Part shown: in pieces, positions 9,805 to 18,397 of the stretch
Layout of the letters: every line of letters starts with the position of its first letter
Numbering within the stretch: the first letter of the stretch is position 1
Assembly (NCBI RefSeq): GCF_010119975.1
Contig: NZ_CP048222.1
Location: forward strand, 6,424,501 to 6,488,500
Direction: 5' to 3'
Length of the DNA: 64,000 nucleotides
Source of the DNA: Rhodocytophaga rosea
GTDB lineage: Bacteria; Bacteroidota; Bacteroidia; Cytophagales; 172606-1
Translations under genes and position numbers: made by a program
Notes under the pieces: generated by a model
Seen by the model: the letters and a program-made list of their open reading frames with translations, nothing else
What the model was told of the DNA's origin: nothing
Databases searched by the model: none

Positions 9805-10860
9805 TTAAGGTAAAATCAGGTGCAGGTCTCCGAACTGATGCCAGTAATAGTCGGCCGCAATAGCTGCTTGGTAGGCAAGTTCCAGGTGATCCATACCTGC
9901 CAGTGCCTGTAGCATGTGCAGATGAGAAGCTCTTGGTTCATGAAAGCCGGTAAGCAGGGCATCTGTTATTTTCAGAGAGTAGTTTTCATCAATAAACAAA
10001 CTGGTGTTTCCCCGGTATGGCCTCAACATTCCATCTGTACCGGCGGCACTCTCAATGGCTCGTATGGCAGTAGTGCCCACGGCAATAATGCGGTTTCCCC
10101 GGCTTTTTGCAGCATTAATAATAGCAGCCGAAATGGGACTGATCTCCATATATTCCGGATAAGGTGCCTCATTTTCTTCCAGGCTGGATACGCCCGTATG
10201 CAAGAGAACAGGTGCAAACACCACTCCTTTTTCTAGCAACTTATCTACCACCTGAGACGTAAATCCCCGGCCGGCTGAGGGCATTTCTGCACTACCCGGA
10301 TGAAAAGAAAAGAACGTCTGGTAATAGGCCAATGGATAGCGGTGATTGATTTTTTCATACTGAATGGGAAACGCATGTGCTGCCAGATAATCTTCTACTG
10401 GCTGGGAAAGTCGTAGGGTTGCCAACCATAGATCCAGTAATTGCTTATTAGCATAAAACCGTTCATCCACCGTAATACTGGCATCACCTGGTAAGCGAAA
10501 TACCATTCCTGGTTCTCCGGCTTTCCATCGTACGGTTTTATTACCCCGGATCGATCTTATTTCTATGAGCCACTGCTGGGCATTGATCTGGTTGCTTAGA
10601 TGTATCACGCCTTCACTGCCATCAGGCAGCGTTACTGCCAGTGCTGAGGGAATGGTTGCAGAAGTATTTACCACCAGCACATCGCCAGGGTTTATATAGT
10701 CAGATATATTATGGAACAGGCCGTGACTGATCTTCCCCGAACCAGTAGTGACCAGTAAGCGGACTTCATCCCGTAATAATTCCCGTTCCTCGGTAGGTTG
10801 AGGGCAGGAGAGGTGTTCAGGCAGGTCGAATTGTATAATATGATTACTTAGTGTTTGCAT
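9805..10860 (-). CDS. Divergent QueA-like SAM:tRNA ribosyltransferase-isomerase paralog
   Basis: 351 residues, the normal QueA length. Family landmarks are visible: PGDVLVVN, EMPSAGRGFT, AVGTTAIRAIESA and GFHEPRASHLHMLQALAG, which correspond to the QueA motifs PGDLLVFN, PTAGLHF, AVGTTSVRSLESA and NFHLPESTLIMLVSAFAG. Two signature stretches are changed. The canonical N[ND]TRVIPARL reads NTSATIPSAL, so both conserved arginines are lost, and PPYI.R is not recognisable. Canonical QueA adds the cyclopentene ring of queuosine to tRNA using SAM. The changed residues make that reaction uncertain for this protein. The adjacent upstream short-chain dehydrogenase is 50 bp away on the same strand, which suggests a two-gene unit with a linked role. 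Confidence 0.8.
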   Translation of the reverse strand: MQTLSNHIIQFDLPEHLSCPQPTEERELLRDEVRLLVTTGSGKISHGLFHNISDYINPGDVLVVNTSATIPSALAVTLPDGSEGVIHLSNQINAQQWLIEIRSIRGNKTVRWKAGEPGMVFRLPGDASITVDERFYANKQLLDLWLATLRLSQPVEDYLAAHAFPIQYEKINHRYPLAYYQTFFSFHPGSAEMPSAGRGFTSQVVDKLLEKGVVFAPVLLHTGVSSLEENEAPYPEYMEISPISAAIINAAKSRGNRIIAVGTTAIRAIESAAGTDGMLRPYRGNTSLFIDENYSLKITDALLTGFHEPRASHLHMLQALAGMDHLELAYQAAIAADYYWHQFGDLHLILP

Positions 10861-10910
10861 ACAGATGATTTAAGTGAAAAGAGCTTTTTTCGAGTAGCAG
10901 GGGCTTTGGT

Positions 10911-11621
10911 TTATGCTTGCTGTAATTTGAGAAGCTGCGGGGTGTAGCGGCCATTGGGCAAGGTGCCTTTAACAAGGTGGAGAATAGCCGGAACCGCATA
11001 TTCTGTAGGTGTAGGCCGGTCTGAAATGTCTTCTCCGGGAAAAGCAGCCTGGTGCATATCGGTTCGCATATCTCCGGGATCAAAGGCATAGAAATGAAAC
11101 TGTGGATTTTCTTTTCCCAGGATGGCTGTCAGGTGGTCTAAGCCAGCTTTGCTGCCTCCATAGGCGCCCCATTTCTCATACGCCTCAGCACCGGCATCGC
11201 TGCTTACATTAACAATGGTAGCTCCATCCTTGAGATAAGATTGCACTTTTTGCAAAAGCGAAACCGGTGCGATCAGATTAGTATGAAACACCAGATGCAG
11301 GTTATCTACTGGATGGCTTAATAAAGGTTGCAGGGGAGAAACACCGAGCGTAGAGGCATTATTCACTACCAGGTCTACTTTCCATTGATGTTGCGCTAAG
11401 GCTTCAGCCAGTTGCCATAAATGGATTTCATCGCGCACATCTCCTGATATGGCCACTACTTCGGTAAAGCGTTGCAGAAAATTTTTTGCGGACAATAATT
11501 GTCTGGCATCCCGTGCATTGATCAGCAATTTCCATCCTTTACGAGCCAGGTTTTCTGCCAGTGCAAATCCTAAGCCTTTAGATGCCCCCGTAATAAGAGC
11601 AGTTTTTTGATCTGTCGTCAT
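10911..11621 (-). CDS. Short-chain dehydrogenase/reductase
   Basis: 236 residues. A classical SDR Rossmann fold: cofactor motif TGASKGLG (11-18), NNAS (87-90), catalytic Ser near 140-141 and Y154-xxx-K158 in YGGSK. An Arg after the first strand (NARDAR) suggests NADP(H) rather than NAD(H). It sits 50 bp upstream of the QueA-like gene and is probably the first gene of that operon. A 22-bp dyad at 11762-11783 lies about 140 bp upstream of its start, and the next gene upstream encodes a GAF-LuxR regulator. The substrate is unknown. Confidence 0.9.
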   Translation of the reverse strand: MTTDQKTALITGASKGLGFALAENLARKGWKLLINARDARQLLSAKNFLQRFTEVVAISGDVRDEIHLWQLAEALAQHQWKVDLVVNNASTLGVSPLQPLLSHPVDNLHLVFHTNLIAPVSLLQKVQSYLKDGATIVNVSSDAGAEAYEKWGAYGGSKAGLDHLTAILGKENPQFHFYAFDPGDMRTDMHQAAFPGEDISDRPTPTEYAVPAILHLVKGTLPNGRYTPQLLKLQQA

Positions 11622-11761
11622 GATTGTGTATCGGTTTGTAACGATGCAAAGATGGACAGACCAATAGCCTTAAAAAACGGCCTAAAGGCCAGAAATGTAC
11701 CTGTACAATAGTACTGAATTATAACTCCAGAGTCAGATAAGAGGCAGTAGGAAGCAGCCAT

Positions 11762-11783
11762 CACCTGCACTATGGTGCAGGTG
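11762..11783. promoter_or_regulatory. 22-bp dyad between regulator and SDR gene
   Basis: CACCTGCAC, four bases, then GTGCAGGTG: perfect 9-bp arms. It lies between the stop of the GAF-LuxR gene and the start of the SDR-QueA-like unit. There is no T-run after it, so a terminator is less likely. It has the size and symmetry of a LuxR-type regulator site. Binding is inferred. Confidence 0.4.
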
Positions 11784-11831
11784 TCTGTTTAAAACACAAA
11801 TTTACTGTAGATACCTGGATGAAAAAACAAG

Positions 11832-12794
11832 TTAAGCTGTTAACAATCCACGTTTCAACGCTATATCTACGGCTTCGGTACGGGTACCGGCGTATAGCTT
11901 GGACATAATGGAGGTCATGTGGAATTTAACCGTACGTTCGGAAATAAATAACTGATCGGCAATTTGCTTATTGGTAAACCCTTTTTTTACCAGCAGCAAT
12001 AATTCCAGTTCACGGTTGGTTAAGGGCGAGCCGGGATATTTTAAATGATTATCCGGGGATTTCTGTGCAGGATCACTGGATTCGTGCAGAATGAGCAATA
12101 GTTGTTCCTGCAAGTTTATTGCTTCTGTTAAGGAAGCATGGAGATGTTCCTGTACGCTGGAAATATCTGTTTTTTCTGTAACTACTATTGCTTCTTGTAA
12201 ATGTATGATCAGGGTTTCTAGTCTTGGGCTTAGTATCCGGTTCAACACTTCCAGAATGGTAGCATCTTTGGTTGCCTGAGGATGGGTATAGGATTCCTGC
12301 AACCTGGTTCGCTGAATGGCCATGCCGATCAGTTCACTAATGGTATTGAGAATAGATAGTTGTGTATCGTTGAGTTGCTGAATTTCTTTGCTTACCAGAT
12401 TAATGAGTCCTACTTTCTGACCTCCGGTTGTTATCGGTATCGTCGCATGAAACTTGAGTTCCCTGGTACCAGTTTTGATGTTTTTGAGTCGGCTGCATGA
12501 AATTTCACTGATGTTTCTGGCTTTGGCAATATGATCGGACAGGTATTTTTCAATACAGTAGCACCATCCCGAAAGCCGTTCCGGGTGGTCGCTCAGGGCA
12601 GGAGGGAGGTTATAAGAAGCCGCCAGGTATACCGACTTTACATCTGCCTGCACCAGCCAGATCCAGCCAGTTTCCAGGTTTAACAGATTTACGGTTTTTT
12701 CCAGCGCTTTTCTCAGGGCCGCATGCAGGGAAAATTCCTTATTCAGGTCACTGGCAATTTCATACAGGTGAGAAAAATATTCGGTGTCACGCAT
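11832..12794 (-). CDS. GAF-domain LuxR-type transcriptional regulator
   Basis: 320 residues. The N-terminal GAF-like sensor covers about residues 18-165 (LETGWIWL, then TIPITTGGQKVGLINLVS) and is followed by a helical linker. The C-terminal LuxR/NarL helix-turn-helix covers about 255-315 (LTNRELELLLLVKKGFTNKQIADQLFISERTVKFHM). There is no receiver domain, so it probably responds to a small ligand or redox state through GAF rather than to phosphorylation. Several Cys residues in the GAF part (WCYCIEKY, SCSRL) could be redox or ligand sites. It is the gene just upstream of the SDR and QueA-like pair on the same strand, with about 210 bp between them, and may regulate that pair through the dyad there. 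Confidence 0.88.
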   Translation of the reverse strand: MRDTEYFSHLYEIASDLNKEFSLHAALRKALEKTVNLLNLETGWIWLVQADVKSVYLAASYNLPPALSDHPERLSGWCYCIEKYLSDHIAKARNISEISCSRLKNIKTGTRELKFHATIPITTGGQKVGLINLVSKEIQQLNDTQLSILNTISELIGMAIQRTRLQESYTHPQATKDATILEVLNRILSPRLETLIIHLQEAIVVTEKTDISSVQEHLHASLTEAINLQEQLLLILHESSDPAQKSPDNHLKYPGSPLTNRELELLLLVKKGFTNKQIADQLFISERTVKFHMTSIMSKLYAGTRTEAVDIALKRGLLTA

Positions 12795-12844
12795 CTGGAT
12801 TCAATAAGAAAAAATTTTCGGATGAGATGTACTCTTTTTATTGT

Positions 12845-13738
12845 TTAATTGATCGATACTCCCTGAAAAGACTGCGCTTTTCTTTCCTGTTCAGATACCC
12901 ACTTATTGCGGTAGGCGGTAGGGGTAATTTGCATCTTTTTCCGGAAGCTTACATTAAAATGGGAAATGGCGTTAAAACCGCTTGTATAGGCAGCCTGCAT
13001 TACCGGACAGCCTTCCATGAGCAGCTGGCAGGCTTTGTTGATGCGGTACTCATTTACAAAATCTGTAAAACGCATATTTGTCATTTTCCGGAAAAACCGG
13101 CAAAAAGCCGCCTGTGATAAACCGGTCAGGGCAACTACTGCTGCCATATCCATAGGCTGCTGATAATGGGCTTGTATATACCCATATACCTTATTAATCC
13201 GTTCACCGTCATAATACTGGTAGTGAGGCAGTTTTACCGGAGAATCCAGCAGGAATCCGTCTGTAGCAGTAGATAGTGTATGGAGTAGTTTCAGCATAGA
13301 GAGGGTTTTGTCCAGGGGAGCCATTGTTAGCAGGGACCGTAGTTTTTTATCCAGTTGCTTTCTGGTTTCCTCGCCGAAAGCTATTCCTGTCTGTAGTTTA
13401 TTCAGCCATCTTACTACAGCGGCGAATTCGGGAAACAGGCAAAGTGAACTGAGCAGGGTTTCTTTACTGAACTGAATAATGATTTCTTCAAAATCGCTCT
13501 GTGCCTGATAGTGGAAATTCAGGTGTGGAATATGCGGACCTATCAGTACCAGATCGCCGTTGGTATACTGGCTCATGTGATGCCCGACTTGCCGCCGGCC
13601 ATTTCCTGCCGGAATATATACCAGTTCACATTCGGGATGATAATGCCATAATACCTGACAGGGATTACTTCTGTCGTGGGTAGATACCTTAAAAAAACTT
13701 TCCTGGCTGGCAGGAATATTTTCCCGTTTTAGTTTCAT
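12845..13738 (-). CDS. AraC family regulator with N-terminal cupin
   Basis: 297 residues from the ATG at 13738 (MKLKREN). An in-frame ATG at 13870 is rejected because it would overlap the start of the divergent VOC gene and erase the promoter region. The N-terminal cupin shows WHYHPECELVYIPAG and GDLVLIGPHIPH, typical of sugar- or metabolite-sensing AraC proteins. The C-terminal double helix-turn-helix covers about 195-290 (MDMAAVVALTGLSQAAFCRFFRKMT, then FNAISHFNVSFRKKMQITP). It is transcribed away from a VOC-HAD gene pair and shares a 136-bp intergenic region with it, so that pair is a plausible target. The inducer is unknown. Confidence 0.9.
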   Translation of the reverse strand: MKLKRENIPASQESFFKVSTHDRSNPCQVLWHYHPECELVYIPAGNGRRQVGHHMSQYTNGDLVLIGPHIPHLNFHYQAQSDFEEIIIQFSKETLLSSLCLFPEFAAVVRWLNKLQTGIAFGEETRKQLDKKLRSLLTMAPLDKTLSMLKLLHTLSTATDGFLLDSPVKLPHYQYYDGERINKVYGYIQAHYQQPMDMAAVVALTGLSQAAFCRFFRKMTNMRFTDFVNEYRINKACQLLMEGCPVMQAAYTSGFNAISHFNVSFRKKMQITPTAYRNKWVSEQERKAQSFQGVSIN

Positions 13739-13826
13739 CGGATAAATTTGCCACATTAACACAATTTTAGCAAACGATACCTGAAATAAGTCAATGGAGC
13801 AAAAGTATTGATCAATCAGCCGATAG

Positions 13827-13854
13827 TTTGACAAGTTTACAACTTCTACTTTTG
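13827..13854 (+). promoter_or_regulatory. Candidate Bacteroidota promoter for the VOC-HAD pair
   Basis: TTTG (13827-13830) followed after 16 bp by TACTTTTG (13847-13854), which matches the Bacteroidota -7 consensus TAnnTTTG. The spacing is slightly short. The predicted start of transcription would be about 15 nt before the ATG at 13875. Confidence 0.4.
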
Positions 13855-13874
13855 TGTATATATTTCGCACACTT

Positions 13875-14264
13875 ATGAAGATCGAACACCTTGCTATCTG
13901 GGTACATGACCTGGAAAAGATAAAGAATTTTTATACGACCTATTTTGATGTAAGCGCCGGAGATAAATATATCAATCCCAGAAAACAGTTTACATCTTAC
14001 TTTTTGTATTTTGGCAGCGACAAAACGAGGCTGGAAATTATGCACCGGCCGGATATAGAGCCAAATCCAGGCAAAAGAGGCTTTTTACATGGTGTAGCCC
14101 ATTTTGCCATTTCTATTGGGAATAAACAAGGGGTGGACGCTCTTACAGATAGATTACGAAGCGATGGATATACTATTGAAAGTGAGCCAAGAACGACCGG
14201 TGATGGCTATTACGAGAGTGTGGTACTGGACCCGGAAGGAAATTATGTAGAAATATCAGCCTGA
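13875..14264 (+). CDS. VOC (glyoxalase/bleomycin resistance) family protein
   Basis: 129 residues. The start MKIEHLAIWVHDLE puts the first metal-ligand His at position 5. An earlier in-frame ATG at 13854 falls inside the candidate promoter. Both halves of the VOC fold are present: KIEHLAIWVHDLEKIKNFY and GVAHFAISIG. The C-terminal motif is DPEGNYVEI, with the terminal Glu ligand. The His and Glu positions are compatible with a metal-dependent lyase or dioxygenase. The stop is 4 bp before the HAD gene, so the two form an operon. The substrate is unknown. Confidence 0.88.
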   Translation: MKIEHLAIWVHDLEKIKNFYTTYFDVSAGDKYINPRKQFTSYFLYFGSDKTRLEIMHRPDIEPNPGKRGFLHGVAHFAISIGNKQGVDALTDRLRSDGYTIESEPRTTGDGYYESVVLDPEGNYVEISA

Positions 14265-14268
14265 GTGA

Positions 14269-14886
14269 ATGATGAGCCAGATAACCATAGATACCGTAAT
14301 TTTTGATTTTGGGGGTGTGCTGATCGACTGGAATCCCCGTTATTTATACAGAAAAATGTTTGATAAGGAGCATGAAATGGAATGGTTCCTTTCTACAGTT
14401 TGTACCAACGACTGGAATCTGGCGCAAGACAAAGGCCGCCCGTTTGCAGAAGCCGTCACACTGCTTCAGGCGCAATTTCCAGCCTATAAAGATCAGGTAG
14501 TTGCTTTTTATGAACGCTGGCCGGAGATGTTAGCCGGAGAAATTCCCGGATCTATAGCTGTGCTTGATGAATTATTAGCCCGCAATTATGCAGTGTATGG
14601 CCTCACCAACTGGTCTCACGAAACATTTCCGGTGGCACAGGAACGCTTTGAGTTTTTAAATCGGCTTCATGGTATTGTGGTTTCCGGAAGGGAGAAAATG
14701 GGCAAGCCGGATAAAGAAATTTTTCATCTGCTATTGAACCGGTTCGGATTAATATCCAGGCAGTGTGTTTTTATTGACGATAATGCAGCCAATATTCAGA
14801 CAGCACAGGAACTGGGTTTTCATACCATTCACTTTACGAGCGCCAATGAGATGCGGAAAGAGTTAGAACAGTATAACTTGTTATAA
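14269..14886 (+). CDS. HAD superfamily hydrolase (subfamily IA)
   Basis: 205 residues. Motif I is DTVIFDFGG, where the usual second Asp is Gly, as in YihX-type phosphatases and some haloacid dehalogenases. Motif II is GLTNWS, the motif III Lys lies in KMGKPDKEIF, and motif IV is FIDDNAANI. A helical cap follows motif I (RYLYRKMF to GRPFAEAV). It is probably a cytoplasmic phosphatase of small phosphorylated metabolites. It is 4 bp downstream of the VOC gene, and a second ATG follows the first directly (MM). A bidirectional hairpin terminator follows 70 bp after the stop. Confidence 0.9.
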   Translation: MMSQITIDTVIFDFGGVLIDWNPRYLYRKMFDKEHEMEWFLSTVCTNDWNLAQDKGRPFAEAVTLLQAQFPAYKDQVVAFYERWPEMLAGEIPGSIAVLDELLARNYAVYGLTNWSHETFPVAQERFEFLNRLHGIVVSGREKMGKPDKEIFHLLLNRFGLISRQCVFIDDNAANIQTAQELGFHTIHFTSANEMRKELEQYNLL

Positions 14887-14955
14887 AACATATGCTTTGT
14901 AATTAATAAAGTGAGCAGCTGGTTTCGGAATGTTAAAGTTTAAAGCACAGCTTTT

Positions 14956-14986
14956 AGGATAGAGCAATGAATATCTGCCCTATCCT
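14956..14986. terminator. Bidirectional hairpin terminator
   Basis: AGGATAGAGCA and TGCCCTATCCT form an 11-bp stem with one mismatch around a 9-nt loop, followed by TTTT on the plus strand. It lies between the convergent HAD (plus) and VOC (minus) genes. Confidence 0.65.
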
Positions 14987-15018
14987 TTTCTTTCTGGCTA
15001 TTTTTTTGATTGATAAAT

Positions 15019-15402
15019 TTATACTTCTTCCAATACGGATAAAATGTTCCCAGCCGGGTCTTTGAACCAGGCAATGTTCGGTCCTTTGTCACTCCGGCAA
15101 ATGCCTTTTTCATCCGTAGCAATCTCTCCCTTGTATTGCTCGAAAGTAATGCCCTTTTTTATCAATTCATCTACCACCTTTTCAATGCTATTCACAGGAA
15201 AATTAAGTACCGTAAAAGTAGCAGGCACATGATCAGGTTTCTGATAGATAATGATGGGATGGTTCCCTTCCGTATGTAATTCCAGAAGTCCCATTTCGTT
15301 CTCCTTTACTGTAAGGCCAAGCGTATGTTGATAAAAATCTTTGGCTTTGTTGATGTCGTTGGTGGAAAAGCCGCTAAAGGCTTTTGTGAGTGAATTCGTC
15401 AT
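15019..15402 (-). CDS. VOC family protein
   Basis: 127 residues. [25 protein letters not shown] is the standard first half of a glyoxalase/bleomycin-resistance fold, and [15 protein letters not shown] its C-terminal end with the terminal Glu. The second-half strand [21 protein letters not shown] has no obvious His, so metal binding is uncertain. It is the last in a run of small minus-strand genes (DinB, RibD-like, VOC), but the gaps of 45-61 bp leave open whether they form one transcript. Confidence 0.85.
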   Translation of the reverse strand: MTNSLTKAFSGFSTNDINKAKDFYQHTLGLTVKENEMGLLELHTEGNHPIIIYQKPDHVPATFTVLNFPVNSIEKVVDELIKKGITFEQYKGEIATDEKGICRSDKGPNIAWFKDPAGNILSVLEEV

Positions 15403-15463
15403 AGGTTAGCTGTTTACGTTTTTACTTTTTTATCTTGCTTATCTAATCAATCTACTATTCTGC

Positions 15464-15952
15464 TTACTCGTAGCGCATCGGCTTTTTTCCAAAGCCCTTC
15501 CTTAATATTCCGATCTGGCCAATGTGATAAGCAATATGATGGTTGATAAATGCCCACAATTCGCCGGACGAGGTAGCTACTTGGTTGAAGGGTTTGGGAG
15601 GAGGATATGTAAGCGTTTCTGGTGTTAATTTTGCCAGGTTCTGCCGGAGTGGCTGGTAAAGCCCATTCCATTCAGCTTTAATCTCTTCAATGGTGGGGTA
15701 AGGAAAATTATCTTTGGCTTCCGATTGCCCCATCACGGCAAACAACTCATTCCACTTTACCTCCGGGTTCAGGCCAGCCATGAGTGCCAGGCCATATTGT
15801 GAGTTTAATAAATGTCCGGCTAAATATTTTACATGATTGATCTGGGTATTCCCATAGAGCCGCTGGTTTGTTTCTTCATCCGGGAAATCTTCCAGCACAT
15901 GGTTGTATAAGCGTTGATGCAGATCAAATTGGGAAAGCAGGAAATTCTTCAT
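15464..15952 (-). CDS. DinB family protein
   Basis: 162 residues, all helical. QFDLHQRLYNHVLEDF starts helix 1, HVKYLAGHLLNSQYGLA gives the first metal His on helix 2, and NHHIAYHIGQIGILRKGFG gives the C-terminal HxxxH pair. These are the three His expected of a DinB four-helix metal protein. Family members include bacillithiol transferases and DNA-damage-induced proteins of unknown role. No operon partner points to a substrate. It has no signal peptide. Confidence 0.85.
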   Translation of the reverse strand: MKNFLLSQFDLHQRLYNHVLEDFPDEETNQRLYGNTQINHVKYLAGHLLNSQYGLALMAGLNPEVKWNELFAVMGQSEAKDNFPYPTIEEIKAEWNGLYQPLRQNLAKLTPETLTYPPPKPFNQVATSSGELWAFINHHIAYHIGQIGILRKGFGKKPMRYE

Positions 15953-15997
15953 AGCGTTGGATGGTTGTATCTAAAAAAAATCTAATGGATAAATTGT

Positions 15998-16561
15998 TTA
16001 ACTCTTTATTCTCTCGTATGAAAGCAGGATTACACCACTGCTTTCGAATATTTTAGAAGAAGTAAGTTTTAGGTCCAGCTTATGTTGTATCCCGGAAAAA
16101 AGTGTTTCTCCCCGGCCTAAAGCAACCGGATCAATCATAATCTGATAATGGTCGATGAGGCCTGCCTCTGTAAACTGCGTGACAATACTTCCACTGCCTA
16201 AAATGGTTAAATCGTTCCCTGGCGTTTCTTTTAACTGTTTCATTTGTTCCACAATATTACCGCGCATAAGGGTGGTATTGTTCCAGTCAGCCGTTTTTAG
16301 TGTATTCGAAAAAACAATTTTCTCTGTCTTGTTCATGCCTTCGGCTACTTTCGGAAACAGCTGGGCAGCCATCGCCGATGGCCAGAAATGGCGCATCATT
16401 TCATAGGTAGTCCGGCCAAAGAGTAAAACGTTTTGCGATTGCAGGGATTCTTCCGAGTATTTCCCTTCTTCGTCTCCATGCCGGTGCCAGCTGGTATCTT
16501 CATTTTCTCCTTTAAAATAACCATTGAGGGATATAAATGTAAATGAACTGAGTGTACGCAT
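15998..16561 (-). CDS. Dihydrofolate reductase / RibD C-terminal family protein
   Basis: 187 residues. The start RTLSSFTFISLNGYFKG, the middle LLFGRTTYEMMRHFWPS and the late ILGSGSIVTQFTEAGLIDHYQIMIDPVALGRGE are the three landmarks of the RibD C-terminal/DHFR-like fold, which binds NADPH. Stand-alone members of this size are common accessory reductases with unknown substrates. They are not the riboflavin enzyme, because the deaminase half is absent. It lies 45 bp upstream of the DinB gene on the same strand. Confidence 0.88.
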   Translation of the reverse strand: MRTLSSFTFISLNGYFKGENEDTSWHRHGDEEGKYSEESLQSQNVLLFGRTTYEMMRHFWPSAMAAQLFPKVAEGMNKTEKIVFSNTLKTADWNNTTLMRGNIVEQMKQLKETPGNDLTILGSGSIVTQFTEAGLIDHYQIMIDPVALGRGETLFSGIQHKLDLKLTSSKIFESSGVILLSYERIKS

Positions 16562-16709
16562 ACTATTTGGATAGAGCCAGGATCAGAAGTTTAGTGAAGT
16601 ATAGAGAATATTTTGGGAAAGAGTGCTCAATTGGAAGAGCTGTGTAGAAGCCTTTTCAGCCAATAGCTCCTCTGTTCAGGTATTCCAATGAAAAATAGCA
16701 TGATCAACC

Positions 16710-17222
16710 TTATTTTACAGCCGGTGTAGCATTTTCATAAGCAGCCTCCAATGCGGCGATATCAAATTTCTTCATACGCAAATAAGCATGGGTCACTCGT
16801 TGTGCTTTTGAAGAATCCGGGTCAGTGAGCAGTTTAGGTAAAATAGCCGGTACAATTTGCCAGGATACACCAAACTTATCTTTTAACCAGCCACAAGGAC
16901 CTTCCTGCCCACCATCGGTAAGCTTTTGCCAGTAGCTATCAATTTCCTCCTGTGTCTGGCAATAGATCATCACAGATACAGCCTCATTAAATTTGAATTC
17001 AGGGCCTCCGTTTAATGCCAAAAATTGCATATCATTGATCGAAAAATCAACCGTCATTACGGTGCCTGCCGGTTTATGATGGAATTCAAATCCCTCTGTT
17101 CCAAACCGGCTGATTCGCCCAAGTTGGGAATTTTTGAAGACAGATGTATAAAACCTGGCAGCTTCTTCGGCCTGCGTATCATACCATAAGCAAATGGTCA
17201 TTTTTTGGGTTGTAGGTTCCAT
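16710..17222 (-). CDS. PhnB-like VOC protein (3-demethylubiquinone methyltransferase-like fold)
   Basis: 170 residues from the ATG at 17222 (MEPTTQKMTICLWYD). An upstream in-frame ATG at 17384 is rejected because it would run through the divergent promoter region and into the GlxA-type gene. Landmarks are AARFYTSVFKNSQLG, the Phe-rich strand MTVDFSINDMQFLALNGG, and the C-terminal DKFGVSWQIVPAIL. These match the PhnB/YdcI-type VOC family. Despite the historical name it has no methyltransferase domain. It faces a GlxA-type regulator across a 126-bp region with AraC-like repeats, which makes it a possible target of that regulator. Confidence 0.88.
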   Translation of the reverse strand: MEPTTQKMTICLWYDTQAEEAARFYTSVFKNSQLGRISRFGTEGFEFHHKPAGTVMTVDFSINDMQFLALNGGPEFKFNEAVSVMIYCQTQEEIDSYWQKLTDGGQEGPCGWLKDKFGVSWQIVPAILPKLLTDPDSSKAQRVTHAYLRMKKFDIAALEAAYENATPAVK

Positions 17223-17289
17223 AGTTTGTTTTAATTTTGTTTGTATCACAAAGGTAGGCCATAAATTCCGGCAACAACTGGTGTAAATA

Positions 17290-17334
17290 CGACATTGTAG
17301 GAGGGTGATTGCGACATTAAAATATATATATTTG
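17290..17334 (+). promoter_or_regulatory. AraC-type direct repeats and candidate promoter
   Basis: CGACATT occurs at 17290-17296 and again at 17312-17318, exactly 22 bp apart, the spacing usual for AraC-family half-sites. Eight bp later TATATTTG (17327-17334) matches the -7 consensus TAnnTTTG, and the GlxA-type gene starts 15 bp on. This fits activation or autoregulation by the adjacent regulator. Confidence 0.5.
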
Positions 17335-17348
17335 TAAAAAAGGATCTC

Positions 17349-18341
17349 ATGAAACATGTCTCTATTCTCATTCCCAAAGGGCACTATAGCATTGTAAATA
17401 TTGCCGGGGCGTTTCAGATTCTGGAAGCGGCAAATGACTTATACTTTCAGAAAAAGGGCTTAAAACTCTTTGAAATAGAACTTGTATCGAATGAAGATCC
17501 GGCCAGGGAATATAAAGGTTTGTATACGATCAATCCGACCAGAAAATTGCAGGAAGTGACACAAAGCGACCTGATTATTGTGCCTGCGGTGCATGCCGAC
17601 ATCACCACGGTTCTGGAAGAAAATAAAGCCATGGTGCGTTGGATCAAAGAAAGATATAACGATGGCGCAGAAGTAGCTTCTTTCTGCATTGGTATCTACC
17701 TGGTGGCTGAGGCTGGTATTCTCAATGGAAAGGTGTGTTCTACCCATTGGGCGCATGCGCAACAACTGAAAAGCCGCTTTCCCTCTTTGGATATCCGGGA
17801 TGAAAACTTTATAACGGACGACCGGGGTGTATATACCAGCGGTGGTGCCTATGCATTTACGAATCTTATTCTTTATCTGATAGAAAAATTTGGCGGCAAG
17901 GAGCTGGCCATTCAGATTGCCAAGGCATTTATGATAGATCTGGATAAAGGCTCACAAGCAACTTTTATGGTGTTTAATGGCCAGAAAGACCATCATGATG
18001 AAGTAGTTTTAAAGGTTCAGCAGTATATAGAAACCAATTTCGAGGAGAAATTCACAGTAGACGAACTAGCGGCCACCCATGCCACCATTCGCAGGACTTT
18101 GGAGAGAAGATTTAAAAAGGCAACTGGTAATTCGGTGAATGAATATACGCAACGGGTGAGAATAGAAGCAGCTAAAAAGCAGCTTGAAATGGGCCGTAAA
18201 ACAGTGAACGAGGTAATGTACGAAGTAGGCTATTCTGATGGCAAAGCATTCAGAGAGGTGTTTAAGAAATATGCAGGCATTAGTCCGGTAGATTACCGTC
18301 AGAAGTTTGGGTATAGTAAAATAGAATATGCCAGGGTATAA
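17349..18341 (+). CDS. GlxA-type regulator (DJ-1/PfpI domain plus AraC HTH)
   Basis: 330 residues. The N-terminal DJ-1/PfpI-like domain covers about 1-185. Its nucleophile-elbow Cys is in the ASFCIG motif, followed by GVYTSGGAYAFTNL. The AraC double helix-turn-helix covers about 220-325 (FTVDELAATHATIRRTLERRFKKATG, then EVMYEVGYSDGKAFREVFKKYAGISP). In this family the DJ-1 domain acts as a sensor rather than a protease. The start is supported by the 22-bp direct repeats and TATATTTG just upstream. It is divergent from the PhnB-like gene. The ligand is unknown. Confidence 0.92.
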   Translation: MKHVSILIPKGHYSIVNIAGAFQILEAANDLYFQKKGLKLFEIELVSNEDPAREYKGLYTINPTRKLQEVTQSDLIIVPAVHADITTVLEENKAMVRWIKERYNDGAEVASFCIGIYLVAEAGILNGKVCSTHWAHAQQLKSRFPSLDIRDENFITDDRGVYTSGGAYAFTNLILYLIEKFGGKELAIQIAKAFMIDLDKGSQATFMVFNGQKDHHDEVVLKVQQYIETNFEEKFTVDELAATHATIRRTLERRFKKATGNSVNEYTQRVRIEAAKKQLEMGRKTVNEVMYEVGYSDGKAFREVFKKYAGISPVDYRQKFGYSKIEYARV

Positions 18342-18397
18342 ATTTCTGATTTCTGCCGGGTTGTAGGGGAGAGGAGCATTGAATTACGGCCCACCGG

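Noticed and set aside
13738-13870. 44-residue N-terminal extension of the AraC regulator
   Set aside because: It would overlap the promoter of the divergent VOC gene, and the cupin domain starts after the later ATG.
17222-17384. 54-residue N-terminal extension of the PhnB-like protein
   Set aside because: It runs through the divergent promoter and into the GlxA-type gene; the VOC fold starts at the later ATG.
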